From Peribacillus simplex (GTDB lineage Bacteria; Bacillota; Bacilli; Bacillales; DSM-1321): a stretch of DNA of 64,000 nucleotides. This document shows, in pieces, positions 25,935 through 36,353 of the stretch. Within the stretch, counting starts at the first letter, position 1. Every line of letters starts with the position of its first letter. The notes under the pieces are model-generated. The model searched no databases. It was given only the letters and a program-made list of their open reading frames with translations, and was not told where the DNA came from. A program made the translations under genes and the position numbers. Location: positions 648,001 through 712,000 of the forward strand of contig NZ_CP011008.1 in NCBI RefSeq assembly GCF_001578185.1, in the 5' to 3' direction.

Positions 25935-26513
25935 ATTTATCGTAAAAGGTGGGTTTGCGAGATATTTTTGATTAAACTTTATTTAAAAGCTACACCTCGA
26001 AAGAGGGTGGAGCTTGATTGAATTACTAGTAGGATAAAGAGGTGGAAGTACATGAAGAAACCAATTGTACTCCAATGAAAATTAAAAAGACTCAAAATTC
26101 AGAAAACATCACAACGAAATAGACCCAGTAAAAACGCTTCTTAAAAAAAGGCTGAGCCTTATGAGTGATCTGATTGAGGTTGGTAAATCGTTAAACAAAA
26201 ATATCCAATCATAGCAAATTAAGTAGAGGCTAGCGCGACAAAAAAAAAAGGATTAATCTCCCATGAGTGCTACCCATAAAGGGCGCGACAGTCGGTGGTA
26301 CACCGTGATAGTCGGAGTCAGACTAACGGATGGGCTCAAAGGCACCATAGTTCAATGACCTTCTTCGCCAGCCATTAAACATTATTGACCCCGAACCTCA
26401 TTTTCATTCTCTGTGGTGCAGCGCCGGTTTTGCGCTGCATGGATGGCTAACGGGGCAGGTTATCCGAATTATATGTTATGATGGAAAAAAATAGATTTTC
26501 GGGGGGGGGTAAA
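25935..26513. other. Intergenic, with a possible divergent terminator repeat
   Basis: No intact gene. Near 26405-26470 the sequence GTGGTGCAGCGCCGG...GGCTAACGGGGCAGGTTATCC looks like a divergent terminator repeat with a GCAGCGC/GCGCTGC hairpin. A short frame after AGAGGTGG at 26052 is broken at once and looks like decay. Confidence 0.4.
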
Positions 26514-26819
26514 ATGGTTACATGCTATTTGAAATATGTTATTGACTCATATAAATTAAATGAGTTCGAGGAATACGGTAAGATGTGGATTCGATTAGTT
26601 AATAAATTAGGTGGTACACATCAGGGTTATTTCCTTCCACATGAGGGTGCTAATAATATTGCTTATGCATTATTCACTTTCCCAAGTTTAGCAGCATATG
26701 AAGAGTACCGAGTAAAAATGGCATTGGATGCAGAATGTCAAGAAGCATATAAATTTGCAGAAGAGACTAAATGTATTTTAAGTTATGAGAGAAGCTTTAT
26801 GCGTCCTTTATTCGAATGA
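26514..26819 (+). CDS. NIPSNAP-family protein
   Basis: 101 residues from ATG 26514, which follows the long GGGGGGGGG ribosome site; the frame could be extended to 26478 without a site. A dimeric alpha/beta barrel of the NIPSNAP type: YVIDSYKLNEFEEYGKMW, then GGTHQGYFLPHEG and SYERSFMRP. Function in bacteria is not known; homologues are often near redox or stress genes. Monocistronic, followed by a terminator repeat. Confidence 0.85.
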   Translation: MVTCYLKYVIDSYKLNEFEEYGKMWIRLVNKLGGTHQGYFLPHEGANNIAYALFTFPSLAAYEEYRVKMALDAECQEAYKFAEETKCILSYERSFMRPLFE

Positions 26820-26860
26820 ACATATATTAAAGTTGAAAAATAATCTATACATACCTTGTT

Positions 26861-26950
26861 AAGCTAACAGGTGCTTTACTTCAATAAGGAAGGTTGCTTC
26901 GGCAGCCTTTTTCTTATGGCATTGACGGTGCAGGATTGTTGAACAAGAAG
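26861..26950 (+). repeat. Terminator repeat, unsplit
   Basis: AAGCTAACAGGTGCTTTACT, hairpin GGTTGCTTCGGCAGCC plus TTTTTC, then TATGGCATTGACGG and GGATTGTTGAACAAG. It lies 42 bp past the NIPSNAP stop. Confidence 0.8.
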
Positions 26951-27020
26951 ATTTACGTAATTATAGACTTTGGAAGGGGATTACTGGGATGTAATGTTAA
27001 ACTTTTTAAAAAGATATTGA

Positions 27021-27128
27021 AAGGACTGGACTCAGAATTTGTTTTTGGAAGATGATAATTACCAATATAAATATCCAGATGAAGACGGTGCAAATAAAAT
27101 TTCATTTAGAGAGTCGCAACAAAACTGA
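27021..27128 (+). pseudogene. C-terminal remnant, unknown
   Basis: A 35-codon frame (ends KISFRESQQN) without a start or ribosome site. I do not recognise it; probably the tail of a lost gene. Confidence 0.25.
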
Positions 27129-27206
27129 ACGAAAATAGCATTACTCTTATGATGTCTCATAGGTGTAATCTCATATTTTCTATAAATAATACGTTGTTCT
27201 TTAACT

Positions 27207-27284
27207 AAAATGTTACTGAAGATCGGAACTGTCTTTAAGGCAACTTTTTCTTTATACAACTAAAGGGATAGGATAGTTGCATAA
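27207..27284 (+). repeat. Terminator repeat, left-truncated
   Basis: Starts within the repeat at TTACTGAAGATCGGAACTGT, keeps the hairpin CTGTCTTTAAGGCAAC with T-run, and ends ATAGGATAGTTGCATAAG. It lies past the unknown remnant. Confidence 0.65.
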
Positions 27285-27302
27285 GATTTTTTTTACTTTA
27301 TA

Positions 27303-27321
27303 ATTAGTACCAGGTAATAAT
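27303..27321. promoter_or_regulatory. FapR-type operator of fabH
   Basis: ATTAGTACCAGGTAATAAT closely fits the known 19-bp FapR site (ATTAGTA, 5-bp spacer, TACTAAT), one mismatch in the right half. It overlaps the likely promoter (TATAAT near 27337). FapR senses malonyl-CoA, so the gene should respond to fatty-acid supply. Confidence 0.7.
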
Positions 27322-27368
27322 ATCAAGTGGTGAAATTGATATAATTCATACAACGAGGTGGTTACTCT

Positions 27369-28352
27369 GTGATTAAATCTAAAGCACGTATTACTGCGAT
27401 AGGTTCTTATGTTCCAGAAAAAAGGTTAACAAATAAAGACTTAGAAAAATTGATTGAAACCAATGATGAATGGATTGTTAAACGTACTGGAATTAAAGAA
27501 CGAAGAATATCACATGAAGAAGAGTTTACTAGTGATATAAGTTATAAAGCTGTAAAGGATTTAATGGAACGGTATGATAAATCGGTCGAAGATGTTGATA
27601 TGATTATTGTCTGTACCTTTTCACCTGATTTCAACACACCAAGTGTAGCTTCTTTAGTCCAAGCAAAGCTAGGTATTAAGAATACTGGAGCTATTGATTT
27701 AAACGCTGCTTGTGCAGGATTTACTTATGGGTTGCATGTAGCTAATGGATTAGTAACATCTGGTTTAAACAAGAAAGTCCTTGTTATTGGAGCTGATACT
27801 CTATCTAAAATTATGGACTATGAAGACCGAGCCACTTGTATTTTATTTGGAGATGGTGGAGGGGCAGTTCTTGTAGAATATGATGAACAACAACCAAGTT
27901 TTATTTCTTCACATTTATATTCGGAAGGAGCAGGCGGAAAACATTTATATAGTACAAACCTATCGACACGTATAAATGGTGAAGACTTAAATAATAGTGG
28001 TAACCTTGTACAAAATGGACGTGAGGTTTATAAATGGGCTGTTACTACTGTTCCAAAAGGAATGCAAACTGTGATGAAAAATACTGAATTCCATTTGAAT
28101 GATGTTGATTGGTTTGTTCCGCATAGTGCAAATTTAAGAATGATTGAGTCAATATGTGATAGAAGTGGTTTTCCAATTGAGCGTACATTATATAGCTTAG
28201 TGGAGTATGGAAATACTTCCTCAGCATCAATACCATTAGCTTTAGATAAAGGAGTAAGTGAAGGAAAGCTCAGTAATGGTGAGAAGATTTTATTATATGG
28301 TTTCGGTGGTGGATTAGCACAAGCAGGATTGCTTATCAATTGGACCCTATAA
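27369..28352 (+). CDS. fabH: 3-oxoacyl-ACP synthase III (FabH type)
   Basis: 327 residues from GTG 27369, preceded by GAGGTGG. Condenses acyl-CoA with malonyl-ACP to start fatty-acid synthesis; in Bacillus two paralogues exist and this resembles FabHB. The triad is complete: C115 (NAACAGFTYG), H252 (WFVPHSANL) and N282 (YGNTSSASIP). Alone in its unit, far from the usual fabF, so probably the second copy. Regulated by the FapR-type site at 27303. Cytoplasmic dimer. Confidence 0.92.
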   Translation: MIKSKARITAIGSYVPEKRLTNKDLEKLIETNDEWIVKRTGIKERRISHEEEFTSDISYKAVKDLMERYDKSVEDVDMIIVCTFSPDFNTPSVASLVQAKLGIKNTGAIDLNAACAGFTYGLHVANGLVTSGLNKKVLVIGADTLSKIMDYEDRATCILFGDGGGAVLVEYDEQQPSFISSHLYSEGAGGKHLYSTNLSTRINGEDLNNSGNLVQNGREVYKWAVTTVPKGMQTVMKNTEFHLNDVDWFVPHSANLRMIESICDRSGFPIERTLYSLVEYGNTSSASIPLALDKGVSEGKLSNGEKILLYGFGGGLAQAGLLINWTL

Positions 28353-28417
28353 CGCCTTTTTCTTAAACCAACAGGTGCCTTAGCTAGATCGGAGCTGTCT
28401 TTAAGGCAGCTTTTTTT

Positions 28418-30305
28418 GTGCGCCCGGCATGGGTGCAATCTATAGGGTGGAAGTCCCGAATCATGAAGGCAGTAGTAGTGGTTAGCTTAATGCAAGGGTG
28501 TCCACGGTGACGTGGAATCTGAAGGAAGCAAGCGGCAAACCTCCGGTCTGAGGAACACGAACTTCATATAAGGCTAGGTATCATTGGATGAGTTTGCGAA
28601 ACAAAACAAAGTCCTTACTGCCGAAGGTGGTACAGAGTAAATGAAGCAGATAGATGGAGGGAAAGATTGCACTCTTACCCGGGGAGGTCTGATGACAGCC
28701 AAGTACACTTGGTAACCTTTCCAGTGATGGACAGCTGAATCATCAGAAGTCAGCAGAGGTCATAGTACTTGTCTACTCGAGAAGACAAGGAAGGACCGAA
28801 CAGATTAAGGAGGATGAATACTAGGCGTTCGTTATCTGTGAAGAAGCAAACAATTCCTAACGGAACTTATTTGAAGGAAGAAGTGGTGAATACACGGGGA
28901 ACTTCAAAAGGGTGGAGCAGATAAAGGCACAAATAGACCATTTATCCACGTAGAAAGGATATCAACGATGTTAATGGAACAGATACTAGAGAGGGAAAAC
29001 TTAATACAGGCATTGAAGCGTGTAGAAAGAAATAAGGGAAGCCATGGTGTAGATGGAATGCGGGTCCAAAACCTGAGACCGCACCTTGTAACCGAATGGT
29101 ACAACATGAAAACTGCCCTTTTACAGGGTACCTATCAACCGAAGCCCGTCCGTCGTATCGAAATCCCGAAACCAAACGGCGGAGTTCGGCTTTTGGGTAT
29201 TCCAACCGTTCTAGACCGTTTCATTCAACAAGCCATTGCCCAAATATTGACCAAGATATATGACTCAACCTTTTCGGAGAATAGCTATGGATTTCGCCCT
29301 AACAAACAAGGGCACCAGGCGGTTCGAAAGGCAAAGTCCTATATAACCGAAGGTTATACATGGGTAGTGGATATGGATTTGGAGAAGTTCTTCGATAAAG
29401 TGAATCATGACAAGCTCATGGGAATGTTAGAGCGGAAAATTGAAGATAAACGAGTTCTTAAACTGATTCGTAAATTCCTTCAAGCAGGCATTATGATAGG
29501 CGGACTTTTTCATAAAAGTGAGGAGGGAACTCCGCAAGGAGGTCCGTTAAGTCCTTTATTATCTAATATCATGTTAGACGATTTAGATAAAGAACTAGAG
29601 AAACGCAATCTTCGATTCGTAAGGTATGCGGATGACAGTACTATCTTTGTGAAGACACGAAAAGCCGCCAAACGTGCAATGGGAAATATCTCAAGCTTCA
29701 TTGAAAATAAACTGAAGCTAAAGGTCAACTACGAGAAGTCGAAGTATGATCGCCCTTGGAACAGAACGTTTCTCGGTTTTAGTTTCACGAAGTCAAAGAA
29801 GAACCCGAAGGTTCTACTGGCTAAACAAACGGTGAAGAGGGTAAAGAAACGAATCAGGGAAATGACCTCGAGAAAATTACCGATACCCATGGAACTCCGA
29901 ATAAATAAGTTAAAGCAATACCTTAGAGGTTGGATGGGGTATTTCGCCCTCATTGATACTCCGAACGTATTGAAGAATTTAGATTCATGGATTCGAAGAA
30001 GACTCAGAATGTGCCTATGGAAGCAATGGAAATTACCAAGAACGAGGGTGAGGAAACTCAAAGGATTAGGCGTCCCATTTGGAAAAGCATATGAATGGGG
30101 AAATAGCAGAAAGGGTTATTGGCGCATAGCGCATAGTCCTATTCTAGACAAAACCCTTAATAATGTTTATTGGCTCCATCATGGGTTAGTAAATCTATAT
30201 GAACGATATACAAAACTACGTCAGACTTAAACTGAACCGCCGTATACCGAACGGTACGTACGGTGGTGTGAGAGGTCGGAGGCTAGGCGCCTCCTCCTAC
30301 TCGAT
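28418..30305 (+). mobile_element. Group IIC intron, full copy 1 (1888 bp)
   Basis: Begins GTGCGCCCGGCATGGGTGC and ends CTACTCGAT. The 5' domain and the domain V part (ACCGCCGTATACCGAACGG...) match the well-studied Oceanobacillus iheyensis IIC intron. Inserted directly after the hairpin and T-run of a terminator repeat, the rule for IIC introns. Apparently complete and mobile. Confidence 0.92.
28968..30230 (+). CDS. Group IIC intron reverse transcriptase/maturase (copy 1)
   Basis: 420 residues, usual IIC length, no endonuclease domain. Motifs: RLLGIPTVLDRFIQQ, YGFRPNKQGHQAV, VVDMDLEKFFDKVNH (metal Asp), GTPQGGPLSPLLSNIMLDDL, RYADDSTIFV, and the thumb/maturase region LRGWMGYF. Encoded in domain IV. 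ATG 28968 is preceded by GAAAGGATATC. Confidence 0.92.
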   Translation: MLMEQILERENLIQALKRVERNKGSHGVDGMRVQNLRPHLVTEWYNMKTALLQGTYQPKPVRRIEIPKPNGGVRLLGIPTVLDRFIQQAIAQILTKIYDSTFSENSYGFRPNKQGHQAVRKAKSYITEGYTWVVDMDLEKFFDKVNHDKLMGMLERKIEDKRVLKLIRKFLQAGIMIGGLFHKSEEGTPQGGPLSPLLSNIMLDDLDKELEKRNLRFVRYADDSTIFVKTRKAAKRAMGNISSFIENKLKLKVNYEKSKYDRPWNRTFLGFSFTKSKKNPKVLLAKQTVKRVKKRIREMTSRKLPIPMELRINKLKQYLRGWMGYFALIDTPNVLKNLDSWIRRRLRMCLWKQWKLPRTRVRKLKGLGVPFGKAYEWGNSRKGYWRIAHSPILDKTLNNVYWLHHGLVNLYERYTKLRQT

Positions 30306-30354
30306 TATGCAACTATCGGGGCAGGATAGTTGAACAAGAAAAATAAAAAGAATT

Positions 30355-31020
30355 CTATATTGAATGGTTTTTATCTTTAGCATAATTTGGTGATGTACTA
30401 GAGTGTGATAATATCCGGTCTAATACCTTTTTAGTAATTGGCATAAAGTAATTAAGTATGAGCCCCCCTAAACAAACGGTTAATAAGGTTCCAATGCCAA
30501 TTGGTCCATTGGAAATTATTGCCATCATCAAGAATACGAGGTAAATGAATGTTCTCGAAAAAAATATATTTGTGCTAGTTAATTCTTGTATGATCAATGT
30601 TAAACGATCAACTGGAATCGGTGCAAAATTTGTGTGTAAATATGTTGCAGTTCCTAATCCTATAACAACTAAGCCGATTCCAAAACAAACAACTTTGCTG
30701 TACCATAGTTCAGGTCTTATCAAATTGTGCAATAAAAAAAGCCACATATCAATACCTATACCCGTTATAAATGCTGTTAACAACCCCAAAACTTCTGGTC
30801 TTTGTCTTTTTAAAAATGAATTACAACCTATCAATATTAAAGCTATTATTATTTCCCAGCTTCCGACAGTAAGCCCCACATTTATCGACAGTCCTACTAA
30901 AAGTGCATCAAAAGGTGAAGTTCCAATGTCTGATTGTATAGTGAAAGAAATACCAAGGGTTAATATTAAAATTCCTAATACATAAAAAACATATTTCAAT
31001 TTACTCGCCCCCTTTATCAT
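30355..31020 (-). CDS. YczE/YitT-type membrane protein
   Basis: 221 residues with five or six hydrophobic helices; the N-terminal LGISFTIQSDIGTSPFDAL and the PIPVDRLT segment are typical of the YczE/YyaS family. Function unknown; some relatives affect lipopeptide synthesis or membrane traffic. ATG 31020 follows AAGGGGGCGAG on the minus strand. Divergent from the MarR gene, with a shared palindrome at its promoter, so probably under MarR control. Confidence 0.8.
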   Translation of the reverse strand: MIKGASKLKYVFYVLGILILTLGISFTIQSDIGTSPFDALLVGLSINVGLTVGSWEIIIALILIGCNSFLKRQRPEVLGLLTAFITGIGIDMWLFLLHNLIRPELWYSKVVCFGIGLVVIGLGTATYLHTNFAPIPVDRLTLIIQELTSTNIFFSRTFIYLVFLMMAIISNGPIGIGTLLTVCLGGLILNYFMPITKKVLDRILSHSSTSPNYAKDKNHSI

Positions 31021-31029
31021 TATTTTTTT

Positions 31030-31090
31030 GTTGCAAATGCAACGAATTTAAGTTAAGTTTAATATATATCGTTTTTATTGCATTTGCAAC
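31030..31090. promoter_or_regulatory. Two MarR operator palindromes
   Basis: GTTGCAAATGCAAC at 31030-31043 and ATTGCATTTGCAAC at 31077-31090 are the same palindrome (GTTGCAAATGCAAY) on opposite strands, one at each of the divergent promoters of the YczE-like and MarR genes. Spacing between centres is about 47 bp. Confidence 0.7.
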
Positions 31091-31115
31091 GAAAATACGT
31101 ACTAAGGAGTTAATT

Positions 31116-31568
31116 ATGAAGGAAATTCTTCGTGAAATTGGAATGATAGCAAGGGCATTAGATTCTATAAGTAATATTGAATTTAAAGAATATGACCTTA
31201 CAAAAGGGCAGTATTTGTACATTGTCCGAATATGTGAAAACCCAGGAATCATTCAAGAAAAGTTAGCTGAGATAATAAAAGTAGATCGAACAACAGCATC
31301 TCGTTCTATAAAAAAACTTGAAATTAATGGCTTTATTGAAAAGAAAGAAGATAAACATAACAAAAAAATTAAAAAACTCTTTCCAACAGAGAAAGGGAAA
31401 AATGTTTATCCTTTTATTAAAAGAGAAAATGATTATTCCAATAGCGTTGCATTAGAGGGATTTTCCGAAAGAGAAGTAGAAACCATTTTCAACCTTCTTC
31501 AAAGAGCAAGAAAAAATGTAGAAAAAGACTGGGAATTTGTAAAAAAGGGAAACAAGAGAAATTATTGA
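31116..31568 (+). CDS. MarR-family regulator
   Basis: 150 residues. Winged HTH with GIIQEKLAEIIKVDRTTASRSIKKLEINGFI, and wing KKEDKHNKKIKKLFPTEKGK. ATG 31116 follows AAGGAG. First gene of a unit with the acetyltransferase at 31590 (21-bp gap), and divergent from the YczE-like gene. Likely autoregulated through the two GTTGCAAATGCAAC sites. Confidence 0.88.
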   Translation: MKEILREIGMIARALDSISNIEFKEYDLTKGQYLYIVRICENPGIIQEKLAEIIKVDRTTASRSIKKLEINGFIEKKEDKHNKKIKKLFPTEKGKNVYPFIKRENDYSNSVALEGFSEREVETIFNLLQRARKNVEKDWEFVKKGNKRNY

Positions 31569-32108
<540 letters not shown>

Positions 32109-32289
32109 CTTTTTTTGAAAGGTCATAATTAAGGGGTATTTTTTTAAATGAAGTAGAGTGAGGTAGGATAATAATAGATGAGGTTCTCGAGGATAGACAT
32201 TTAGTAAAAGTTGCTATGATTGTGTTTAATAATTTTTACGAATCAATTGTCTGTTTAAAAGTTTATATCAGGTGGAAAGGAGATTTTTT

Positions 32290-32901
32290 ATGTATATCCC
32301 TAAGCAATTTGAAATAAAAGAATTAGCAGTAGCCTACGATGTAATACAGGAGAATGGTTTTGCGACATTGTGTTCAATGCATGAAGGCTTGCCTTTTGCT
32401 ACACATTTACCACTGCTGTTGAATAAGGAGAAAAACTATTTGTATGGTCATTTTGCTCGTCCGAACCATCAATGGAAAGATATTGAAAATCAAACAGTCT
32501 TAGCAGTTTTTCATGGTCCTCACTGTTATATCTCCTCCTCTTGGTATGAGACCAATCAAGCAGTACCAACATGGAATTATGTGACTGTTCATGTATACGG
32601 CGAAGCCGAACTTATTGAGGATGAACAGGAGTTAACGGATTCCTTGCAGGACATGGTATTGAAGTATGAAGCCCCTGATAGTTCATACAAATTGCAAGAT
32701 TTAGACGCTGACTTTCTCGCTGGGATGAACAAAGGAATTCAAGGCTTTAAAATAAAAATCAACAAGATAGAGGGGAAAGCGAAATTAAGTCAAAACCATT
32801 CCTTACATCGACAAGAGCTGATTATTAATCAGCTGGAAGAAATCCAAAATACAGATGAGCAAAAAATTTCCTCTTTAATGAAGGCAAACCTAAAAAAATA
32901 A
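32290..32901 (+). CDS. paiB: PaiB-type FMN-binding regulator
   Basis: 203 residues from ATG 32290, preceded by AAAGGAG. PaiB family: [39 protein letters not shown], and [19 protein letters not shown] split-barrel flavin-binding fold; PaiB represses sporulation and protease genes in Bacillus. It has its own leader (182 bp) after paiA, so the two may be separately expressed. Confidence 0.88.
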   Translation: MYIPKQFEIKELAVAYDVIQENGFATLCSMHEGLPFATHLPLLLNKEKNYLYGHFARPNHQWKDIENQTVLAVFHGPHCYISSSWYETNQAVPTWNYVTVHVYGEAELIEDEQELTDSLQDMVLKYEAPDSSYKLQDLDADFLAGMNKGIQGFKIKINKIEGKAKLSQNHSLHRQELIINQLEEIQNTDEQKISSLMKANLKK

Positions 32902-32927
32902 CAATTAAATGTTGCTGCACTAATGGG

Positions 32928-32960
32928 AGTGTTGATCCAAAAAGGATTAACACTTCTTTT
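32928..32960 (+). terminator. Terminator of paiB
   Basis: AGTGTTGATCC/GGATTAACACT stem followed by TCTTTTG. Confidence 0.65.
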
Positions 32961-33249
32961 GTTGAACTTCTTTTACAACGGAGCAGATTTCAATACTAAC
33001 TGTAATTAGCAGCTGCATTTTTTTACTATCGGATTAATGGAAGATAAATTGAGCCTTTTTAAATAATCTAGTCAAAATCTTAACAGATTTCTAAATGTTA
33101 AGCAGTATGAATATTTTTAAAAGGATATGCATGTGCTGGGTTAATTTAATAATTATTATCTAAAATATAACAAAAAATCATGGTCCCTTTATACGAATAT
33201 AAAATTCCAGAGTTATTCTTAATTTACATCTAGAGGGAGGGATCGGAAG

Positions 33250-34222
33250 TTGTCAAAATTTCAGGCCATAACTTCTTTGTTCATCTTGGTATTTATCATC
33301 ATTCTCGTAACTTATAAAATCACAGCATTATCATCCAAACATTCCACATCCAACCGCAGCATTCAAGTTCAATTGTTAGGCGTTAATGATTTTCACGGCC
33401 AACTAAACAAATATCAAATGGTTTCAGGAACCATGGCAGGGGGTGCTGAATACCTGGCTGCCTATTTAAAAAAATATATAAAAGAAAACCCAAATACACT
33501 ACTTGTTCATTCTGGTGATATGGTAGGAGGAAGTCCTCCAATCTCTTCTCGATTTAAAGACGAACCCACGATTGAATTTTTAAATCTCCTGCACTTTGAT
33601 GTCGGGACACCTGGAAATCATGAATTAGACCAAGGCTTAAATGAAATGAAACGTCTTATTTATGGAGGATTCAATAAAAAAACAGGTTATTTTCAAGGTG
33701 CCAATACTTCTTACAGTTTGCAAATATAATCGATACAAAATCGGGTACTCCCTTGTTACCACCGTATGTTATTAAACAAATTGACGGAGTAAATATTGGC
33801 TTTATCGGTGTCGTCACAAAAGAGACTAACCTGTATGTGGCGCCTGAAAATCGAAAGGAAGTAGAAATTACGGATGAAGTTACAGCTATTAACCAACCGT
33901 TAAGCTTTTAAAGGAAAAAGGGATCAAAGTAATTGTTGTACTGGCACATGATTCAGCTAAATCAGATCAGTCAGGAGCAAATTCCAGTGGAGCTATAGTG
34001 GAGAGGGATCCAAAAATCGATGATGAGGTCGATGTCATTTTTGCCGGTCACAGCCATGAATATGCCAATATCGTTGTAGCCGGTAAACTGATCGTTCAAG
34101 CTTATTCTAATGGGAAAGCCTTTTCTCAAGTAAATCTTGAAATGGACCCACATACTAAAAATATTGTTAAGTTACCTCAAGATTGGTTTATAGAGTGGGT
34201 AGAGAAATTAAACGAGAAATAA
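33250..34222 (+). pseudogene. 5'-nucleotidase/metallophosphatase, frameshifted and truncated
   Basis: N-terminal signal/membrane helix, then metallophosphatase motifs GVNDFHGQL, VHSGDMVGGSP and GTPGNHELD, all intact. The frame breaks near 33720 and again near 33900. The next pieces encode IGFIGVVTKETNLYVAP and then VLAHDS and VIFAGHSHEYAN (the last metal motif). The C-terminal substrate domain of the UshA type is missing. Secreted nucleotidase originally, now inactive unless errors in assembly explain it. Confidence 0.8.
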
Positions 34223-34292
34223 AAGGTAACTACTTATTCAGATAACAAGTGCTTTACTTCAAATAAGGGAGCTGCCTTGGCAGCTCATTTTC

Positions 34293-36180
34293 GTGCGCCC
34301 GGCATGGGTGCAATCTATAGGGTGGAAGTCCCGAATCATGAAGGCAGTAGTAGTGGTTAGCTTAATGCAAGGGTGTCCACGGTGACGTGGAATCTGAAGG
34401 AAGCAAGCGGCAAACCTCCGGTCTGAGGAACACGAACTTCATATAAGGCTAGGTATCATTGGATGAGTTTGCGAAACAAAACAAAGTCCTTACTGCCGAA
34501 GGTGGTACAGAGTAAATGAAGCAGATAGATGGAGGGAAAGATTGCACTCTTACCCGGGGAGGTCTGATGACAGCCAAGTACACTTGGTAACCTTTCCAGT
34601 GATGGACAGCTGAATCATCAGAAGTCAGCAGAGGTCATAGTACTTGTCTACTCGAGAAGACAAGGAAGGACCGAACAGATTAAGGAGGATGAATACTAGG
34701 CGTTCGTTATCTGTGAAGAAGCAAACAATTCCTAACGGAACTTATTTGAAGGAAGAAGTGGTGAATACACGGGGAACTTCAAAAGGGTGGAGCAGATAAA
34801 GGCACAAATAGACCATTTATCCACGTAGAAAGGATATCAACGATGTTAATGGAACAGATACTAGAGAGGGAAAACTTAATACAGGCATTGAAGCGTGTAG
34901 AAAGAAATAAGGGAAGCCATGGTGTAGATGGAATGCGGGTCCAAAACCTGAGACCGCACCTCGTAACCGAATGGTACAACATGAAAACTGCCCTTTTACA
35001 GGGTACCTATCAACCGAAGCCCGTCCGTCGTATCGAAATCCCGAAACCAAACGGCGGAGTTCGGCTTTTGGGTATTCCAACCGTTCTAGACCGTTTCATT
35101 CAACAAGCCATTGCCCAAATATTGACCAAGATATATGACTCAACCTTTTCGGAGAATAGCTATGGATTTCGCCCTAACAAACAAGGGCACCAGGCGGTTC
35201 GAAAGGCAAAGTCCTATATAACCGAAGGTTATACATGGGTAGTGGATATGGATTTGGAGAAGTTCTTCAATAAAGTGAATCATGACAAGCTCATGGGAAT
35301 GTTAGAGCGGAAAATTGAAGATAAACGAGTTCTTAAACTGATTCGTAAATTCCTTCAAGCAGGCATTATGATAGGCGGACTTTTTCATAAAAGTGAGGAG
35401 GGAACTCCGCAAGGAGGTCCGTTAAGTCCTTTATTATCTAATATCATGTTAGACGATTTAGATAAAGAACTAGAGAAACGCAATCTTCGATTCGTAAGGT
35501 ATGCGGATGACAGTACTATCTTTGTGAAGACACGAAAAGCCGCCAAACGTGCAATGGGAAATATCTCAAGCTTCATTGAAAATAAACTGAAGCTAAAGGT
35601 CAACTACGAGAAGTCGAAGTATGATCGCCCTTGGAACAGAACGTTTCTCGGTTTTAGTTTCACGAAGTCAAAGAAGAACCCGAAGGTTCTACTGGCTAAA
35701 CAAACGGTGAAGAGGGTAAAGAAACGAATCAGGGAAATGACCTCGAGAAAATTACCGATACCCATGGAACTCCGAATAAATAAGTTAAAGCAATACCTTA
35801 GAGGTTGGATGGGGTATTTCGCCCTCATTGATACTCCGAACGTATTGAAGAATTTAGATTCATGGATTCGAAGAAGACTCAGAATGTGCCTATGGAAGCA
35901 ATGGAAATTACCAAGAACGAGGGTGAGGAAACTCAAAGGATTAGGCGTCCCATTTGGAAAAGCATATGAATGGGGAAATAGCAGAAAGGGTTATTGGCGC
36001 ATAGCGCATAGTCCTATTCTAGACAAAACCCTTAATAATGTTTATTGGCTCCATCATGGGTTAGTAAATCTATATGAACGATATACAAAACTACGTCAGA
36101 CTTAAACTGAACCGCCGTATACCGAACGGTACGTACGGTGGTGTGAGAGGTCGGAGGCTAGGCGCCTCCTCCTACTCGAT
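34293..36180 (+). mobile_element. Group IIC intron, full copy 2 (1888 bp)
   Basis: Same length and ends as the copy at 28418 and nearly identical throughout; a recent transposition. Target is again the base after a hairpin and T-run. Confidence 0.92.
34843..36105 (+). CDS. Group IIC intron reverse transcriptase/maturase (copy 2)
   Basis: 420 residues. Differs from copy 1 by a D143N change in the motif A end (LEKFFN instead of LEKFFD). The metal-binding Asp of motif A (D137) and YADD are kept, but D143 is usually conserved in group II RTs, so activity may be reduced. Confidence 0.9.
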   Translation: MLMEQILERENLIQALKRVERNKGSHGVDGMRVQNLRPHLVTEWYNMKTALLQGTYQPKPVRRIEIPKPNGGVRLLGIPTVLDRFIQQAIAQILTKIYDSTFSENSYGFRPNKQGHQAVRKAKSYITEGYTWVVDMDLEKFFNKVNHDKLMGMLERKIEDKRVLKLIRKFLQAGIMIGGLFHKSEEGTPQGGPLSPLLSNIMLDDLDKELEKRNLRFVRYADDSTIFVKTRKAAKRAMGNISSFIENKLKLKVNYEKSKYDRPWNRTFLGFSFTKSKKNPKVLLAKQTVKRVKKRIREMTSRKLPIPMELRINKLKQYLRGWMGYFALIDTPNVLKNLDSWIRRRLRMCLWKQWKLPRTRVRKLKGLGVPFGKAYEWGNSRKGYWRIAHSPILDKTLNNVYWLHHGLVNLYERYTKLRQT

Positions 36181-36353
36181 TTATGGATAAACTGGCAGTT
36201 TAGTTGCATAAGAATAGACTCCAGAATATTAGAGTCGATCTTCCTCTTTTCACTGTTTCAGATAAAAAAGTTACTATTTGAAAGCACGCAACCAAATTTA
36301 TAGTAATAATATTTAATGAATTAGAAAAAAATAGAGGAAAGGAGGGATTGCGA

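Larger units (their letters stand above)
28364..30341 (+). repeat. Terminator repeat split by a full IIC intron
   Basis: Left AAACCAACAGGTGCC through GGAGCTGTCTTTAAGGCAGC plus seven T (28364-28417); right TATGCAACTATCGGGGCAGG through GTTGAACAAG (30306-30341). Joined, the pieces match the unsplit copy at 52177-52263. It lies 12 bp past the fabH stop and serves as its terminator. Confidence 0.8.
34238..36212 (+). repeat. Terminator repeat split by full IIC intron copy 2
   Basis: Left AGATAACAAGTGCTTTACTT with the hairpin GAGCTGCCTTGGCAGCTC plus ATTTTC (to 34292), right TTATGGATAAACTGGCAGTT to TTGCATAAG (36181-36212). It lies 15 bp past the nucleotidase remnant. Confidence 0.7.

Noticed and set aside
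28904-29205. Minus-strand frames inside both IIC maturase genes
   Set aside because: They repeat identically at 34779-35080 only because the introns are copies; they run opposite to a strong RT gene and have no ribosome site.
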